Shown here in pieces: positions 25,644 through 35,153 of a stretch of 64,000 nt of DNA. The stretch covers positions 1 to 64,000 of the forward strand of contig JANXBU010000005.1 in assembly GCA_025060505.1 (NCBI GenBank). The letters run 5' to 3'. The stretch is from Candidatus Calescibacterium sp. Lineage in GTDB: Bacteria; Calescibacteriota; Calescibacteriia; Calescibacteriales; Calescibacteriaceae. The position numbers were made by a program, and so were the translations under genes. How positions within the stretch are numbered: position 1 is the stretch's first letter; every line of letters starts with the position of its first letter. The notes beneath the pieces are model-generated. The model was not told the origin of the DNA. It saw only the letters and a list, made by a program, of their open reading frames with translations, and ran no database searches.

Positions 25644-25961
25644 CTCTACAACTATCCTGTTATATAACAGTAGTTTCAATACAAAAGTTTTTTTTAAATT
25701 TCAAAACTGTTAAAAAGCTATGCTTTGTCGCAATGGTGGGATTTTGACTTACATGATTTTCCGTCTCCGATATACACTTCCTATATACACCGTAGTATTC
25801 TATTTCTACGACAGAGAAAAGAAAGAGCAAAAAAGTTATTTCTCAAATTACTCTGAAAAAAACAGCACAGAAGTTAAACCAGATACAAAGCAGCTCGGAA
25901 ACAAAAATACAAAAACTGCAAAATCTACAAATCTATAGGAACAGAATCAAAGTATGAGAAA
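25644..25961. other. spacer between alaS and GH57 gene
   Basis: The 318 bases between these divergent genes hold promoter-like AT-rich DNA for both. One 72-codon frame (25720-25938, plus) has no ribosome site and low-complexity sequence, so I do not accept it as a gene. Confidence 0.5.
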
Positions 25962-27410
25962 ATGAGTAGAAAACTGTATCTTGTAATCTGGTGGCATATG
26001 CATCAGCCACTTTATAAAGATCCTTTCTCCGGAAAATATATACTTCCTTGGACATTTCTACACGCGCTGAAAGATTACTACAGCATGCCAGCAAAAGCAA
26101 GAATGTACAACATAAAGATAAACTTCAACCTCACACCAGTGCTTATAGATCAAATTCAAGATTATGAAACAGAAATACCATGTTTGTTCACAGAAAAATT
26201 TTTGAGATCAGAAGACAAGAGCTTTTGGGAAAAGCTTATAAAAACTATGCCATATCCTCTTGCAAGAAGAGTTCCAGAACTTCAAAAAATAAAAGAAGAA
26301 ATAGATAGAAAAGGAAAAACAGATGAAAGCTTGAAAAAAATTTCATCGCTCTACCTTTTAACATGGTTCCCAGAAGAAAACGGAATATTAACAGAAATAG
26401 AACAGAAAATAGTTTATGGTGATATATCAGACCAAGATATCAAAGAAATCTTCAAACAATCAAAAGGAGTAATAAGGAAGATAATGCCAGAGTATATAAA
26501 ACTCAAACAAGAGAACAGAGGAGAAGTTTCCATATCACCCTACTATCATCCGATAATCCCGCTACTGATAGATTTCTCAAGCGCAGAGGAATCTTCACCG
26601 GGTATAAAGCTACCGCAAAGAGTCTCACTAAAAGATGATGCAGAAGAACAAGTAAAAAGAGCCATAGAAAAATATGAAAAGATTTTCGGCGAAAAACCTA
26701 TATGTATGTGGCCTTCCGAGGGCGGAGTTAGTAAAGATGCAATTGAACTCTTTTCAAAATACGGAATCAAAATCATCGGAACAGATGAAGATGTTCTTTT
26801 CAACTCAATCGGAAACAGAGATAAAAGTCTGATATATCAAAAATACAAATTTGGAGAAATGACGATAATTTTCAGAGATAAAGAGCTCAGTGATCTGATA
26901 GGTTTTTCATATCAGCACTGGAATCAAAAAGATGCCGTAGCAGATTTTATAGCAAGACTAAGAAGAATATATGAAAGCTCCCACTATATGAACCCAGTTG
27001 TGAGTGTCATTCTTGATGGAGAAAACTGCTGGGAGTATTATCCAGACAACGGGAACGAGTTTATACATAATCTCTACTCAGAACTTGAAAAAAATAAAGA
27101 TTGGTTAAAAACCGCCGATCTTAAAGAGATTATACTAAACGATGATATAAATTCCGAAGAACTTCCAAAAATAACAGCAGGAAGCTGGATATACGGGAAC
27201 TTTCTCAAGTGGATTGGGCATCCGGAGAAAAATAAGTTTTGGAACGATGTCATAAAAGCAAAAATCTCTGTGAACAACCCAAGAGATAAAACCAATCTGC
27301 TTGTTGCAGAGGGAAGTGATTGGTTCTGGTGGCAAGGAGAAACACACCAACCAGAATTTGATAAACTGTTCAAAGCAAACCTGAAAAGATTCGTTGAGAT
27401 AAACTCGTAA
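25962..27410 (+). CDS. family GH57 glycoside hydrolase/glucanotransferase
   Basis: 482 residues, no signal peptide, cytoplasmic. GH57 motif 1 is Trp-Trp-His-Met-His-Gln-Pro. The motif Trp-Pro-Ser-Glu-Gly-Gly-Val carries the nucleophile glutamate, Gly-Thr-Asp-Glu-Asp carries the acid, and Asp-Gly-Glu-Asn plus Trp-Trp-Gln-Gly-Glu close the barrel region. The family acts on alpha-glucans (amylase, branching or 4-alpha-glucanotransferase); the subclass cannot be fixed here. A glycogen role is likely. It is a single gene with no other glycan enzymes nearby. Confidence 0.88.
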   Translation: MSRKLYLVIWWHMHQPLYKDPFSGKYILPWTFLHALKDYYSMPAKARMYNIKINFNLTPVLIDQIQDYETEIPCLFTEKFLRSEDKSFWEKLIKTMPYPLARRVPELQKIKEEIDRKGKTDESLKKISSLYLLTWFPEENGILTEIEQKIVYGDISDQDIKEIFKQSKGVIRKIMPEYIKLKQENRGEVSISPYYHPIIPLLIDFSSAEESSPGIKLPQRVSLKDDAEEQVKRAIEKYEKIFGEKPICMWPSEGGVSKDAIELFSKYGIKIIGTDEDVLFNSIGNRDKSLIYQKYKFGEMTIIFRDKELSDLIGFSYQHWNQKDAVADFIARLRRIYESSHYMNPVVSVILDGENCWEYYPDNGNEFIHNLYSELEKNKDWLKTADLKEIILNDDINSEELPKITAGSWIYGNFLKWIGHPEKNKFWNDVIKAKISVNNPRDKTNLLVAEGSDWFWWQGETHQPEFDKLFKANLKRFVEINS

Positions 27411-27509
27411 ATATTAACTTTTGTGTTCCGTCTGCCGTGAAATCGGAAAGTTCCCTGATAGAGCATATAAATAGCATACCATACAAAAACTATTTTTGCA
27501 ATAAAAAAT

Positions 27510-28553
27510 TCAGCCAATACCCCCAGATGGTTTGAGCCTGTATGTTGGATTTATCTCTTCTTTAAGATCAGATAGCTGACCAAACACCAAGTTCCTGAGT
27601 CCCCCAAGAAAAGCTATCATTGTTCCGTTATCCATACAGTATCTTGGATGAGGGAAAACAAACTTTATTTTTCCATCTGCTTTTAAGAGCAAACTTCTCA
27701 TGTATGAGTTCCTTGCAACTCCACCAGTTATTGCGATATATATAGGTTCTGGAAAATTTTCAGAAATCTCCGAAACTTTATTCACTGTTTTCCTAAAAAG
27801 TTCATCAACAATCTTTTTCTGAGCCGATGCTAAGAATTCCGGAAGAGGAAATGGGCCAAACCAGTTTTTCGCTGTTCTTATGCAGAAAGTTTTGAGTCCA
27901 GAAAAACTGAAGTCTTCGGATTCAACATCTGGGAAGTAAAAGATTGGTTCTTTTCCTTGTGAAAGAGAATCTATCACTGGACCACCGGGATAAGGTAATC
28001 TGAAAATCTTTGCTATTTTATCGAAAGCTTCACCTGCGGCATCATCTTGAGTTTTAAGCAGTGGTTCATAGTTTCCTATGTCTCTAACAAGATAAAGAGA
28101 AGTATGTCCACCAGAAACTATGAGAGAAAAGAAGGGAAACGGAATATCATTTTCAATAAGTGGAGAGACTATATGTGCTTCAACATGATTTACCATTATT
28201 ATCTTCTTAGATAAAGCCTGAGCAAGTCCTTTCGCAAAGTTTACACCAACCATAAGCGAACCCGGCAAACCCGGTCCGTTTGCAACAGATATAAGGTCAA
28301 TATCTTGCAATTTTATTCCGGCTCTGTCCACTGCTTCCCTGAAAACAGATAATATGTTATCAAGATGAGATCTTGAAGCAAGCTCTGGAACAACACCACC
28401 GTACTTTGAATGTATTTCCTGACTCAATATAACCAAAGAAAGTTCCCTGATCTGAGGTATTTTTTTGTTTTTTTTTCTGCTTTGCCCCAAGAACTCAACA
28501 ATACCAACAGAAGTTTCATCGCATGTTGTTTCTATTCCTACGACGATTGGCAT
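27510..28553 (-). CDS. tsaD: tRNA threonylcarbamoyladenosine transferase TsaD
   Basis: 347 residues. It transfers the threonylcarbamoyl group to A37 of ANN-reading tRNAs. Motifs: Gly-Ile-Glu-Thr-Thr-Cys-Asp-Glu-Thr at the N-terminus, Asn-His-Val-Glu-Ala-His (metal ligands), Val-Ser-Gly-Gly-His-Thr, and Gly-Gly-Val-Ala-x-Asn. Its first 38 bases lie inside the end of lnt, and the conserved N-terminus shows that this long overlap is real. Confidence 0.97.
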   Translation of the reverse strand: MPIVVGIETTCDETSVGIVEFLGQSRKKNKKIPQIRELSLVILSQEIHSKYGGVVPELASRSHLDNILSVFREAVDRAGIKLQDIDLISVANGPGLPGSLMVGVNFAKGLAQALSKKIIMVNHVEAHIVSPLIENDIPFPFFSLIVSGGHTSLYLVRDIGNYEPLLKTQDDAAGEAFDKIAKIFRLPYPGGPVIDSLSQGKEPIFYFPDVESEDFSFSGLKTFCIRTAKNWFGPFPLPEFLASAQKKIVDELFRKTVNKVSEISENFPEPIYIAITGGVARNSYMRSLLLKADGKIKFVFPHPRYCMDNGTMIAFLGGLRNLVFGQLSDLKEEINPTYRLKPSGGIG

Positions 28554-30117
28554 ATAAGTAAAAAATATAGATTACCGACCCCAAAACAACACATAATACT
28601 GAAAACAGATCCCCGTACTTTGTGTAAAACGTCTGGATATGCATAGGTTTTATCTTGACCAAAAATGATGTTCTTTCAAGAAGTTTAGTTTGCTTTAGGA
28701 CTTTTCCGGTTGGAGAAAAAGCTCCAGATATTCCGGTATTTGCACTTCTTAAAACAAATCTCCTTGTTTCAACAGCTCTTATAGCGGAGACAGAAAAGTG
28801 TTGAAACGGACCAGAGGAGTATCCGAACCAAGCATCGTTTGTGATGACAGCTATAATAGAAGCTGCATCTTTTACAAAATGTCTTGAGATTTGAGGGAAT
28901 ATTGATTCAAAACATATGGGAACACCAACTCTGAAATCACCCTCACCCATGGAATTAAGCGCTTCTCCGGGAACAAAATCTCCAGCCACTTTTTCAACTT
29001 CTTCTATAATCTTTCTGATGAACGGAATTTTTTCGAGAAAACCTCTCAAAGGAATATACTCACCAAACATAACAAGATGTGTTTTGTCATATTTGAAAAT
29101 TTCTCCCTCAGGGGTTATAAAGAAAGCTCTGTTGTAGAACCTGTATCTACCTCCCTCTTGTGAGAACCCGAGTCCACCAGATATTATGTAGAAACCTTTT
29201 TTAGCCAAGTCCAAAAGCTCCTGTTTGAATTTTGGTTCATGTTCAAGGTAAAATGTAAGACCTGTCTCCGGCCATACAACGAGAACATTGCTATACGGAT
29301 AATCTAACGCAGAAAAAGTAAGATCTATATTCTGACGAAAGTATCTTTCCTTGAACTCCGGGGTCCACTTCTGATCTTGCGGTATTGCTGGCTGAACTAC
29401 TACCGAAACTATTTCTGAAACCTGCTCCTCCACAATCTTCTCTATTTGATTTCTCCTGTATACTCCATACACTACCACGAAACATACCAAAAGCAAAGTA
29501 AAAAATCCGGAAAACACAAGCTTTTGATTCGAGAGTTTATTTTGACCTGTAAAACTACTTCTCAACTTCTCATACACGTCACATATAAAACCTGAGATTG
29601 AAAGAACAAAAAAAGATATGATGTACACTCCTCCTATATCTGCAATCTGTATGAGCACATCTTTTTTCCAGAGCGTATATCCAACCAGAGCCCAAGGAAA
29701 ACCTGTGAAGAGAAAAGTTTTTATATATTCAGTTGATACCCATACAATAGGATCCACAATAGAATAAGGAAGCTTTGAAAAACTGTAAAGCTTTTCTCTA
29801 ACATATCCGAATATCAGAAAGAAAAATCCAAGTACAGCTGAAAGCAAAGATAAAGGAACAATTGCAAAAATGTAAGGAAATCCTCCATAATAAGTTATAG
29901 CGTGTGTTATCCAGTGTACAGTAAAGAAAAACGAAAAAAATCCACCAGCAAAATATACCCAGATATTACCTGTTTTTCGGTAATATATGTGTAGCGGTAT
30001 ATAAAAAAAAGGGGATAAAAAATATAGGTCAAATTTTGGTTGAGAGAGCATATATATGACTCCACTGAAAATAGCAATAGAAAAGAAAGTGATTTTCGAT
30101 CTAAAAGAGCTCTTCAT
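28516..30117 (-). CDS. lnt: apolipoprotein N-acyltransferase
   Basis: 533 residues. It adds the third acyl chain to lipoproteins in the inner membrane, fitting the lipobox proteins around it. About seven N-terminal helices precede a nitrilase-like domain with the triad Glu284 (Trp-Pro-Glu-Thr), a lysine in Tyr-Asp-Lys-Thr-His-Leu-Val and Cys402 (Pro-Ile-Cys-Phe-Glu-Ser). A final helix closes the protein. Its 3' end overlaps tsaD by 38 bases. A diderm marker. Confidence 0.95.
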   Translation of the reverse strand: MKSSFRSKITFFSIAIFSGVIYMLSQPKFDLYFLSPFFYIPLHIYYRKTGNIWVYFAGGFFSFFFTVHWITHAITYYGGFPYIFAIVPLSLLSAVLGFFFLIFGYVREKLYSFSKLPYSIVDPIVWVSTEYIKTFLFTGFPWALVGYTLWKKDVLIQIADIGGVYIISFFVLSISGFICDVYEKLRSSFTGQNKLSNQKLVFSGFFTLLLVCFVVVYGVYRRNQIEKIVEEQVSEIVSVVVQPAIPQDQKWTPEFKERYFRQNIDLTFSALDYPYSNVLVVWPETGLTFYLEHEPKFKQELLDLAKKGFYIISGGLGFSQEGGRYRFYNRAFFITPEGEIFKYDKTHLVMFGEYIPLRGFLEKIPFIRKIIEEVEKVAGDFVPGEALNSMGEGDFRVGVPICFESIFPQISRHFVKDAASIIAVITNDAWFGYSSGPFQHFSVSAIRAVETRRFVLRSANTGISGAFSPTGKVLKQTKLLERTSFLVKIKPMHIQTFYTKYGDLFSVLCVVLGSVIYIFYLYANRRRNRNNMR

Positions 30118-30192
30118 CGTAAATGTAAAGAAAATTAATCAGATACTCATAAAAATGAATAAGCTGGAAAATATTCGTTTGGAATTTTGTCT

Positions 30193-31251
30193 TTAATTGT
30201 ATATATCTTCCTTTTTGTGAAATCCTTTCTTTATGAGAATGTCTATGTTATCTTTCTTTATAACTTCCACAGGAATGTTGATAACCTTTACATCAACTTT
30301 TCCGTTGTTTAAAGTTGTTTGGAAAGAAGGTTGTTTACCATTGATTATTTCATAGGCTACTCTTACAGCAGTTCTTGCAAGCGGTTCTATATCTTTTAAT
30401 ATTTCCAATTTTTGTTTTTCCTGTAACAAAAGCTTTATGTTTGGCAAGTCAGCATCCGCTCCGGCGACGAAGATCTTTTTTGTATCTATTCCTTCTTCCT
30501 CAAGAGCTCTTATTGACCCCCTGGCCAAAGATGAATTGTTTGCAAGAACACAGCTTATGTTTTTTTCAGTCTTGAGCAAGTTTTTAAGAGTTGTGTAAGA
30601 CTCCTTTTCATCCCACCCTTCGTGATAATATATCCCAAGAATTTTGACATTCGGATGTTTTTCAAGTATCATAAGATTACCAGTAGTTATTTGCTTTGCA
30701 ACAGAATGGTTTTTACCGCCAGAAATTACTACGACTCTCTTTTCATCCTTGAAAAAATTCACACATTCACGAGCTTGAACAATTCCAACCATAATTGAAT
30801 CATGTGTCACGTAGTAGTCCACATCTGCATCATATATGATTCTATCGTACGCCACAACGGGAATTTTTTGAGCCTTAGCAATCTCAACCGCTTTTTTCGC
30901 CTGAAATGAATCTACCGGCTGAATAACAATGGCTTTTACTCCTTCTTTTACAGCTTTTGAAACAAGCTCGTTTTGTTTTTCTTGATTATTGTCTGAACTA
31001 CCGAAGAAAATTTCTATTCCAAGTTTTTTCCCCTCATCTATAAAAAACTTTTTATCTCTTTTGTATCTTTCTTCTTTTTCGGTAGCTATTATAAAAGCTA
31101 TACGCTGAGCAAAAGAATTATTGGGAACGACAAACAAGAAAAAGTAAAACGAATAAAAAAATCTCAAAGAAAATGCAAGAGCATGAATTAAAGCTTTAAA
31201 GAACTCAAGATAATTTGATTTATGAAAAGAGGAAAAAGTTAAAAAATTCAT
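30193..31251 (-). CDS. XylF-like periplasmic sugar-binding protein
   Basis: 352 residues. A long N-terminal region (about 49 residues) ends in a hydrophobic signal and Ser-Phe-Ala-Gln cleavage site. The mature part is a type I periplasmic binding protein with Ile-Gln-Pro-Val-Asp-Ser, Val-Ala-Tyr-Asp-Arg and Gly-Ala-Asp-Ala-Asp, closest in feel to D-xylose-binding XylF. No permease or ATPase is nearby, so the transporter is encoded elsewhere or the protein acts as a sensor. The downstream neighbour lnt lies 75 bases away on the same strand. Confidence 0.82.
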   Translation of the reverse strand: MNFLTFSSFHKSNYLEFFKALIHALAFSLRFFYSFYFFLFVVPNNSFAQRIAFIIATEKEERYKRDKKFFIDEGKKLGIEIFFGSSDNNQEKQNELVSKAVKEGVKAIVIQPVDSFQAKKAVEIAKAQKIPVVAYDRIIYDADVDYYVTHDSIMVGIVQARECVNFFKDEKRVVVISGGKNHSVAKQITTGNLMILEKHPNVKILGIYYHEGWDEKESYTTLKNLLKTEKNISCVLANNSSLARGSIRALEEEGIDTKKIFVAGADADLPNIKLLLQEKQKLEILKDIEPLARTAVRVAYEIINGKQPSFQTTLNNGKVDVKVINIPVEVIKKDNIDILIKKGFHKKEDIYN

Positions 31252-31295
31252 CAGTTCAAATTTAATAACTTTTCAATCCGCTAATCATAAAAATC

Positions 31296-31943
31296 TCAGA
31301 ATATCAAGAATGGATTGGATACTTTTTCACGGGCAATTGTTGTTGTTGGACCGTGCCCTGGATAAACTATGGTTTCAAGCGGCAAAACAAGCAGTTTGCT
31401 TTTTATACCATAAACAAGTTGATTATAGTTTCCACCTGGCAGATCTGTTCTACCTATACTTCCGGCAAAAAGTATATCTCCTGTAAAAAGATGATTCTTA
31501 TCCCCATCAGATATAAAGTAAGCAGTTCCACCGGGTGAATGTCCGGGAACGTGTATCACTTTTATTTTTAATCCTACAAAATCAAGCTCATCGCCATCCT
31601 CCACAAAACCAGAAGGTTTCGGAGGTTCGTTTATTTCATATCCAAAGTATCTTGCCATAGATGGAGCAAGCTCAAGCAGAAAAAGATCAGATTTATGCAT
31701 AAGTATTGGAGGATTTTGTCCCTTCTTTTGCATCTCCTCAGAAATCTCTTTCAGAGCACCAACATGGTCTACATGTGCGTGGGTCAAAAGTATATATCTT
31801 ACATCAAGATTTTTACAAGCACTTAAAATCTCATCTGCATCGTCTCCTGGATCCACTATGAAAGCATCTGATCCAGAAGAAACAACGTAGCAGTTTTCCT
31901 GAAATAATCCAGTAACAATAGTCTTTATTCTCAGGTTTGCCAT
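31296..31943 (-). CDS. metallo-beta-lactamase fold hydrolase (glyoxalase II-like)
   Basis: 215 residues. The binuclear metal motif Thr-His-Ala-His-Val-Asp-His is complete, followed by Pro-Gly-His-Ser-Pro-Gly-Gly-Thr, Gly-Asp-Ile-Leu-Phe-Ala-Gly-Ser-Ile-Gly-Arg-Thr-Asp and Pro-Gly-His-Gly-Pro. This is the compact YcbL/GloB-like class that acts on thioesters such as lactoylglutathione, or broader substrates. Cytoplasmic, single gene. Confidence 0.88.
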   Translation of the reverse strand: MANLRIKTIVTGLFQENCYVVSSGSDAFIVDPGDDADEILSACKNLDVRYILLTHAHVDHVGALKEISEEMQKKGQNPPILMHKSDLFLLELAPSMARYFGYEINEPPKPSGFVEDGDELDFVGLKIKVIHVPGHSPGGTAYFISDGDKNHLFTGDILFAGSIGRTDLPGGNYNQLVYGIKSKLLVLPLETIVYPGHGPTTTIAREKVSNPFLIF

Positions 31944-32016
31944 ATTCTTTATTTTTCTATTTTTGTAACCGCTTTTTCACAATGTCAGAATGATATTCTA
32001 CAAGAATTTCACAAAA

Positions 32017-32634
32017 TTATAAATTCAGAAAGTTCTGAATCAATTTCAAACCTTTGCTTCCACTTTTTTCTGGATGGAATTGAACTCCATAAATATTATT
32101 CTTCATTATCGCAACAGGATAAATTATCCTTGATGAAAAATTAGCAATCACAAAAGATTTGTCTTGTGGTTCAACATAGTATGAGTGTATGTAGTAGAAA
32201 TATTCATTTTCTCTCATTTCAGAGAATATGTCAAGCTTGCCTATCAGATGGGTTCTGCCCCATCCAATGTTTGGAACCCTTATAGATCTATCAAGATTAC
32301 CGAGATGTTTTACTCTACCCGAAATCAAAGATAAACCCCGATGTTCTGGACTTTCCTCCGAAGAATCCAAAAGAAGCTGCATACCAAGACATATACCGAG
32401 AAAAAATTTATTCTTCTCTCTTATCTCATCAATCAAAGGTTCTATGAGGTTTCTTTCTTTTAAGTTTTCGATTCCCTTTCCAAAAGCACCTACACCGGGG
32501 AGAACTATTTTATCTGCTTTCGTTTTTGGATCTCCTGAAACAACAACATCTACCCCAAAATATGCAAAAGCACCGTAAACACTCTGCAAATTTCCAAGTC
32601 CATAATCCACTATCCATATTCTCTGTTTGAACAT
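32017..32634 (-). CDS. hisH: imidazole glycerol phosphate synthase glutaminase HisH
   Basis: 205 residues. A class I glutamine amidotransferase that feeds ammonia to HisF in histidine synthesis. The N-terminal Asp-Tyr-Gly-Leu-Gly-Asn-Leu and Leu-Pro-Gly-Val-Gly-Ala-Phe are diagnostic. The nucleophile is in Gly-Ile-Cys-Leu-Gly-Met-Gln, and the triad is completed by Phe-His-Pro-Glu-Lys-Ser. No other his gene is adjacent, so the pathway is dispersed. Confidence 0.95.
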   Translation of the reverse strand: MFKQRIWIVDYGLGNLQSVYGAFAYFGVDVVVSGDPKTKADKIVLPGVGAFGKGIENLKERNLIEPLIDEIREKNKFFLGICLGMQLLLDSSEESPEHRGLSLISGRVKHLGNLDRSIRVPNIGWGRTHLIGKLDIFSEMRENEYFYYIHSYYVEPQDKSFVIANFSSRIIYPVAIMKNNIYGVQFHPEKSGSKGLKLIQNFLNL

Positions 32635-32727
32635 AGAGAAAAACTTGAGTTTCTAAATTTCTTGATCATATAAAGATAGCTGTTTAATTATAAGTTTTAC
32701 AAACAACAATAAAATTGTATAAGTTCA

Positions 32728-33258
32728 ATGGTTAATTACTGGAAACTTCCAATTGGAGACGAATACCCTGAAAAATTTCATGTAGTTGTTGAAGTTCCGA
32801 AGGGAAGTCAAAACAAATACGAATACGATAAAGAACTTAATATTTTTCGTTTAAGTAGAACTCTATTTTCTCCGGTACATTATCCCGGTGATTATGGTTT
32901 CATACCAAGCACACTATCTGATGATGGGGATCCTCTTGATGTACTTGTTTTGGTTGATGAACCAAGCTTTCCGGGCTGCGTACTCGTTGCACGACCTATT
33001 GGTATCCTGAAAATGATAGACCAAGGAGAGGGAGACGAAAAAATACTGGCTGTTCCAGTAGATAATCCCAGATACGACAGCATCAAATCATACCATGATG
33101 TATTTCCGCATATGATACGCGAGATAGAGCACTTCTTTAGAATATACAAAGAGCTTGAAGGGAAAAAGGTAGAAACAAGAGGATGGGAAGATATAAAACA
33201 AGCAATGGATATGATAAAAAAATCTCATGAAAACTTTCTGAAAAAAATTGGAAAATAA
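32728..33258 (+). CDS. ppa: inorganic pyrophosphatase
   Basis: 176 residues, the family I soluble enzyme that splits pyrophosphate. Active-site stretches Glu-Val-Pro-Lys-Gly-Ser, Tyr-Pro-Gly-Asp-Tyr-Gly-Phe-Ile-Pro, Asp-Gly-Asp-Pro-Leu-Asp-Val-Leu-Val and Pro-x-Asp-Asn-Pro-Arg-Tyr are all present. TATAAG at 32718-32723 stands 4 bases before the ATG with no Shine-Dalgarno, suggesting a leaderless transcript. Confidence 0.97.
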   Translation: MVNYWKLPIGDEYPEKFHVVVEVPKGSQNKYEYDKELNIFRLSRTLFSPVHYPGDYGFIPSTLSDDGDPLDVLVLVDEPSFPGCVLVARPIGILKMIDQGEGDEKILAVPVDNPRYDSIKSYHDVFPHMIREIEHFFRIYKELEGKKVETRGWEDIKQAMDMIKKSHENFLKKIGK

Positions 33259-33420
33259 ATTTACTCTGTTTTAACTTGGAATAATCTCCGGATAAGAAAA
33301 AAATCAAAACAAGAGTTCCCTGATTTCAACAAATCAATCTGAAAATATTCCATTGAAAACATATCTTTTAGTGGCGCTTCTCAAAAACTCTTCTCAAGAT
33401 AGTTCCAAATAAACTATACC

Positions 33421-34236
33421 CTAAACCATCTTCTGTAAGCACAAATATACTGTTCCAAAACCTTTCTCTCTGATGTATGTTTCATATAGATCTTCGCCAT
33501 AAAGGAATTTTTGGTCTATAATCTTGAAACCATCGATGATACTTCTCAAATATTCCATGCTAAAAGCTCTATGAGCGTTAAAGTATACTTTATTTCTCTG
33601 ATCTATATGTACAGATATAAGTGCAATTCCAAGCGGTCTGAGAATTCTTTTTATCTGCTTTATAGCTTTTTCCGATCCATCTGGATCAATTTTATCTCCA
33701 TATCTTCCAAGACCAATATGTTCTATTACACAAAGAGAAGAGATAAAATCTACAGAGTTATCTCTGAAAGGAAGAGAAAGCATATCTCCCTTCACATATT
33801 CAAGACCTTTATTGTAGGTGGTCTGATATCAACAAAGAAAACTTTTACAAACTGAGATATAATTCCCAAGAATGCAACAGGTGATCCTATATCAAGAATA
33901 TATTTTGGTTTGAAGTTGAATATGTGTCTTGCAGCCCAAGCGTTCTGGATATATAGGGTCAACAGGAGTATATCCCAAATTATCGTTCAAGCACGGATAA
34001 AGCTCTATCTGATATTCCGGAGCCTTTTGATTGCGTATATATTTGAAGAGCAATGAAAAATACCAATAATAAAGTTTCAGCGCCCTCTTAATATCTAACC
34101 TGAAAAAATCGTATGTTGTGAGAAAAAGTCTCCTCAGAGACCTACGCAGTAAGAGCAGATGATCTGGGAGTAATTCCTTTATTTTTTGGCTAATTTCTGA
34201 CTCTAATTTCTTTTGATCTGTATTTTCAGATCTCAC
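33421..34236 (-). pseudogene. frameshifted DUF268-like methyltransferase
   Basis: The 5' part (GTG at 34236, overlapping the MaoC gene stop by 4 bases) reads in frame to about 33945. There a shift is needed to continue as Ile-Gln-Asn-Ala-Trp-Ala-Ala-Arg-His and Asp-Ile-Gly-Ser-Pro. A second shift near 33812 leads into Lys-Gly-Asp-Met-Leu-Ser-Leu-Pro-Phe and Glu-His-Ile-Gly-Leu-Gly-Arg-Tyr-Gly-Asp, typical of DUF268-like SAM methyltransferases. All three pieces together give a plausible full protein of about 270 residues. It is either a recent pseudogene or two sequencing errors. Confidence 0.75.
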
Positions 34237-35069
34237 TCAATTTCTAGGAAAGCATTTTTTAGAACCTCTTCACCATTATCATTAACAGCTACAACATCTA
34301 TTCTTCTTTTTCCTATTTCTGGTTTTTCTTTGCTTTCATAACCAGTAAATGTTAAAGTTTGCTCCGGTAATACCGGCTTTGAGAACCTAACACGAGCCCT
34401 TTTCACTTTGGTTGGATCTCCACCAAGAACATTATCCACAACAGATTTAATAGCAAAAGCCATTGTACACATTCCGTGAAGTATTATAGTTGGAAATCCC
34501 ATAGCTCTTGCAAAGTTCTCATCTGTATGAATTGGGAATCTATCTCCAGATCCTTCTGCGTACTTTATTGGTTGATCCTTCGCAACTTTTATTTTCCATT
34601 CATAAAGTTTATTCCCATACTCTGGTTTGCTCTCCACTGTTTCCTTCTTCTTTTCTCCTTTCTTTTCTCCCCTTATGAAATAAAGATGGTATCCTTCACC
34701 TATTTTTTCTCCGGTGTTTTCGTTATATTGTTCTGCTTTGACTATAAAAATAGTTCCGGTTTCTTTTTCTTCTCTTCCAAGAAACTTTGAGATAATCTTG
34801 ACTCTATCACCAGCTTTCACAAGCTTAAATATACGCGAATCTTGCTCACCGTGAACCACCCTTGTTGGATTTATACCCTGATTAACTTCATCATCTATTA
34901 ACACTCTACCTGTAAAAGGTATAGCAAGAGCAGTAGCATAAAGTGGAGGAGCAACTTGATTCCTCATAAAAAAAGGATTATCCTCACTTATTCCCTCAGC
35001 ATACTTTCTTATAGACTCTGCCGATATTTCAACAACCTCCGGTGGATACTCCTTTATAACCTTTTCCAT
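34233..35069 (-). CDS. two-domain MaoC-type hot-dog dehydratase/hydratase
   Basis: 278 residues from the ATG at 35069. A TTG at 35132 lies inside a tandem repeat and is unlikely. The N-terminal hot-dog half resembles FAS1/MaoC N-domains (Tyr-Ala-Glu-Gly-Ile-Ser-Glu-Asp-Asn-Pro). The C-terminal half carries the hydratase 2 motif Tyr-Ala-x-Gly-Ser-Gly-Asp-x2-Pro-Ile-His and Gly-Phe-Pro-Thr-Ile-Ile-Leu-His-Gly. It probably hydrates an enoyl-CoA or enoyl thioester. No other fatty-acid gene is adjacent; an enoyl-CoA hydratase lies 5 kb away. Confidence 0.82.
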   Translation of the reverse strand: MEKVIKEYPPEVVEISAESIRKYAEGISEDNPFFMRNQVAPPLYATALAIPFTGRVLIDDEVNQGINPTRVVHGEQDSRIFKLVKAGDRVKIISKFLGREEKETGTIFIVKAEQYNENTGEKIGEGYHLYFIRGEKKGEKKKETVESKPEYGNKLYEWKIKVAKDQPIKYAEGSGDRFPIHTDENFARAMGFPTIILHGMCTMAFAIKSVVDNVLGGDPTKVKRARVRFSKPVLPEQTLTFTGYESKEKPEIGKRRIDVVAVNDNGEEVLKNAFLEIE

Positions 35070-35113
35070 AGTAAAATCAAACTTAAAGTCAGTATATATA
35101 TTTATAATTTTAC

Positions 35114-35153
35114 CGAAATTTTCAGTGCCCAAACGAAATTTTCAGTGCCCAAA
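35114..35153. repeat. exact tandem duplication of 20 bp
   Basis: The same 20-base unit (starting CGAAATTTTCAGTG) occurs at 35114-35133 and 35134-35153 without a gap. The stop codon of the ZIP transporter gene (35142-35144) lies in the second copy, so the duplication repeats the 3' end of that gene, including its Gly-His-stop, into the spacer before the MaoC gene. Confidence 0.85.

Noticed and set aside
25720-25938. 72-codon frame between alaS and the GH57 gene
   Set aside because: No start signals, low complexity, and it covers the probable divergent promoters.
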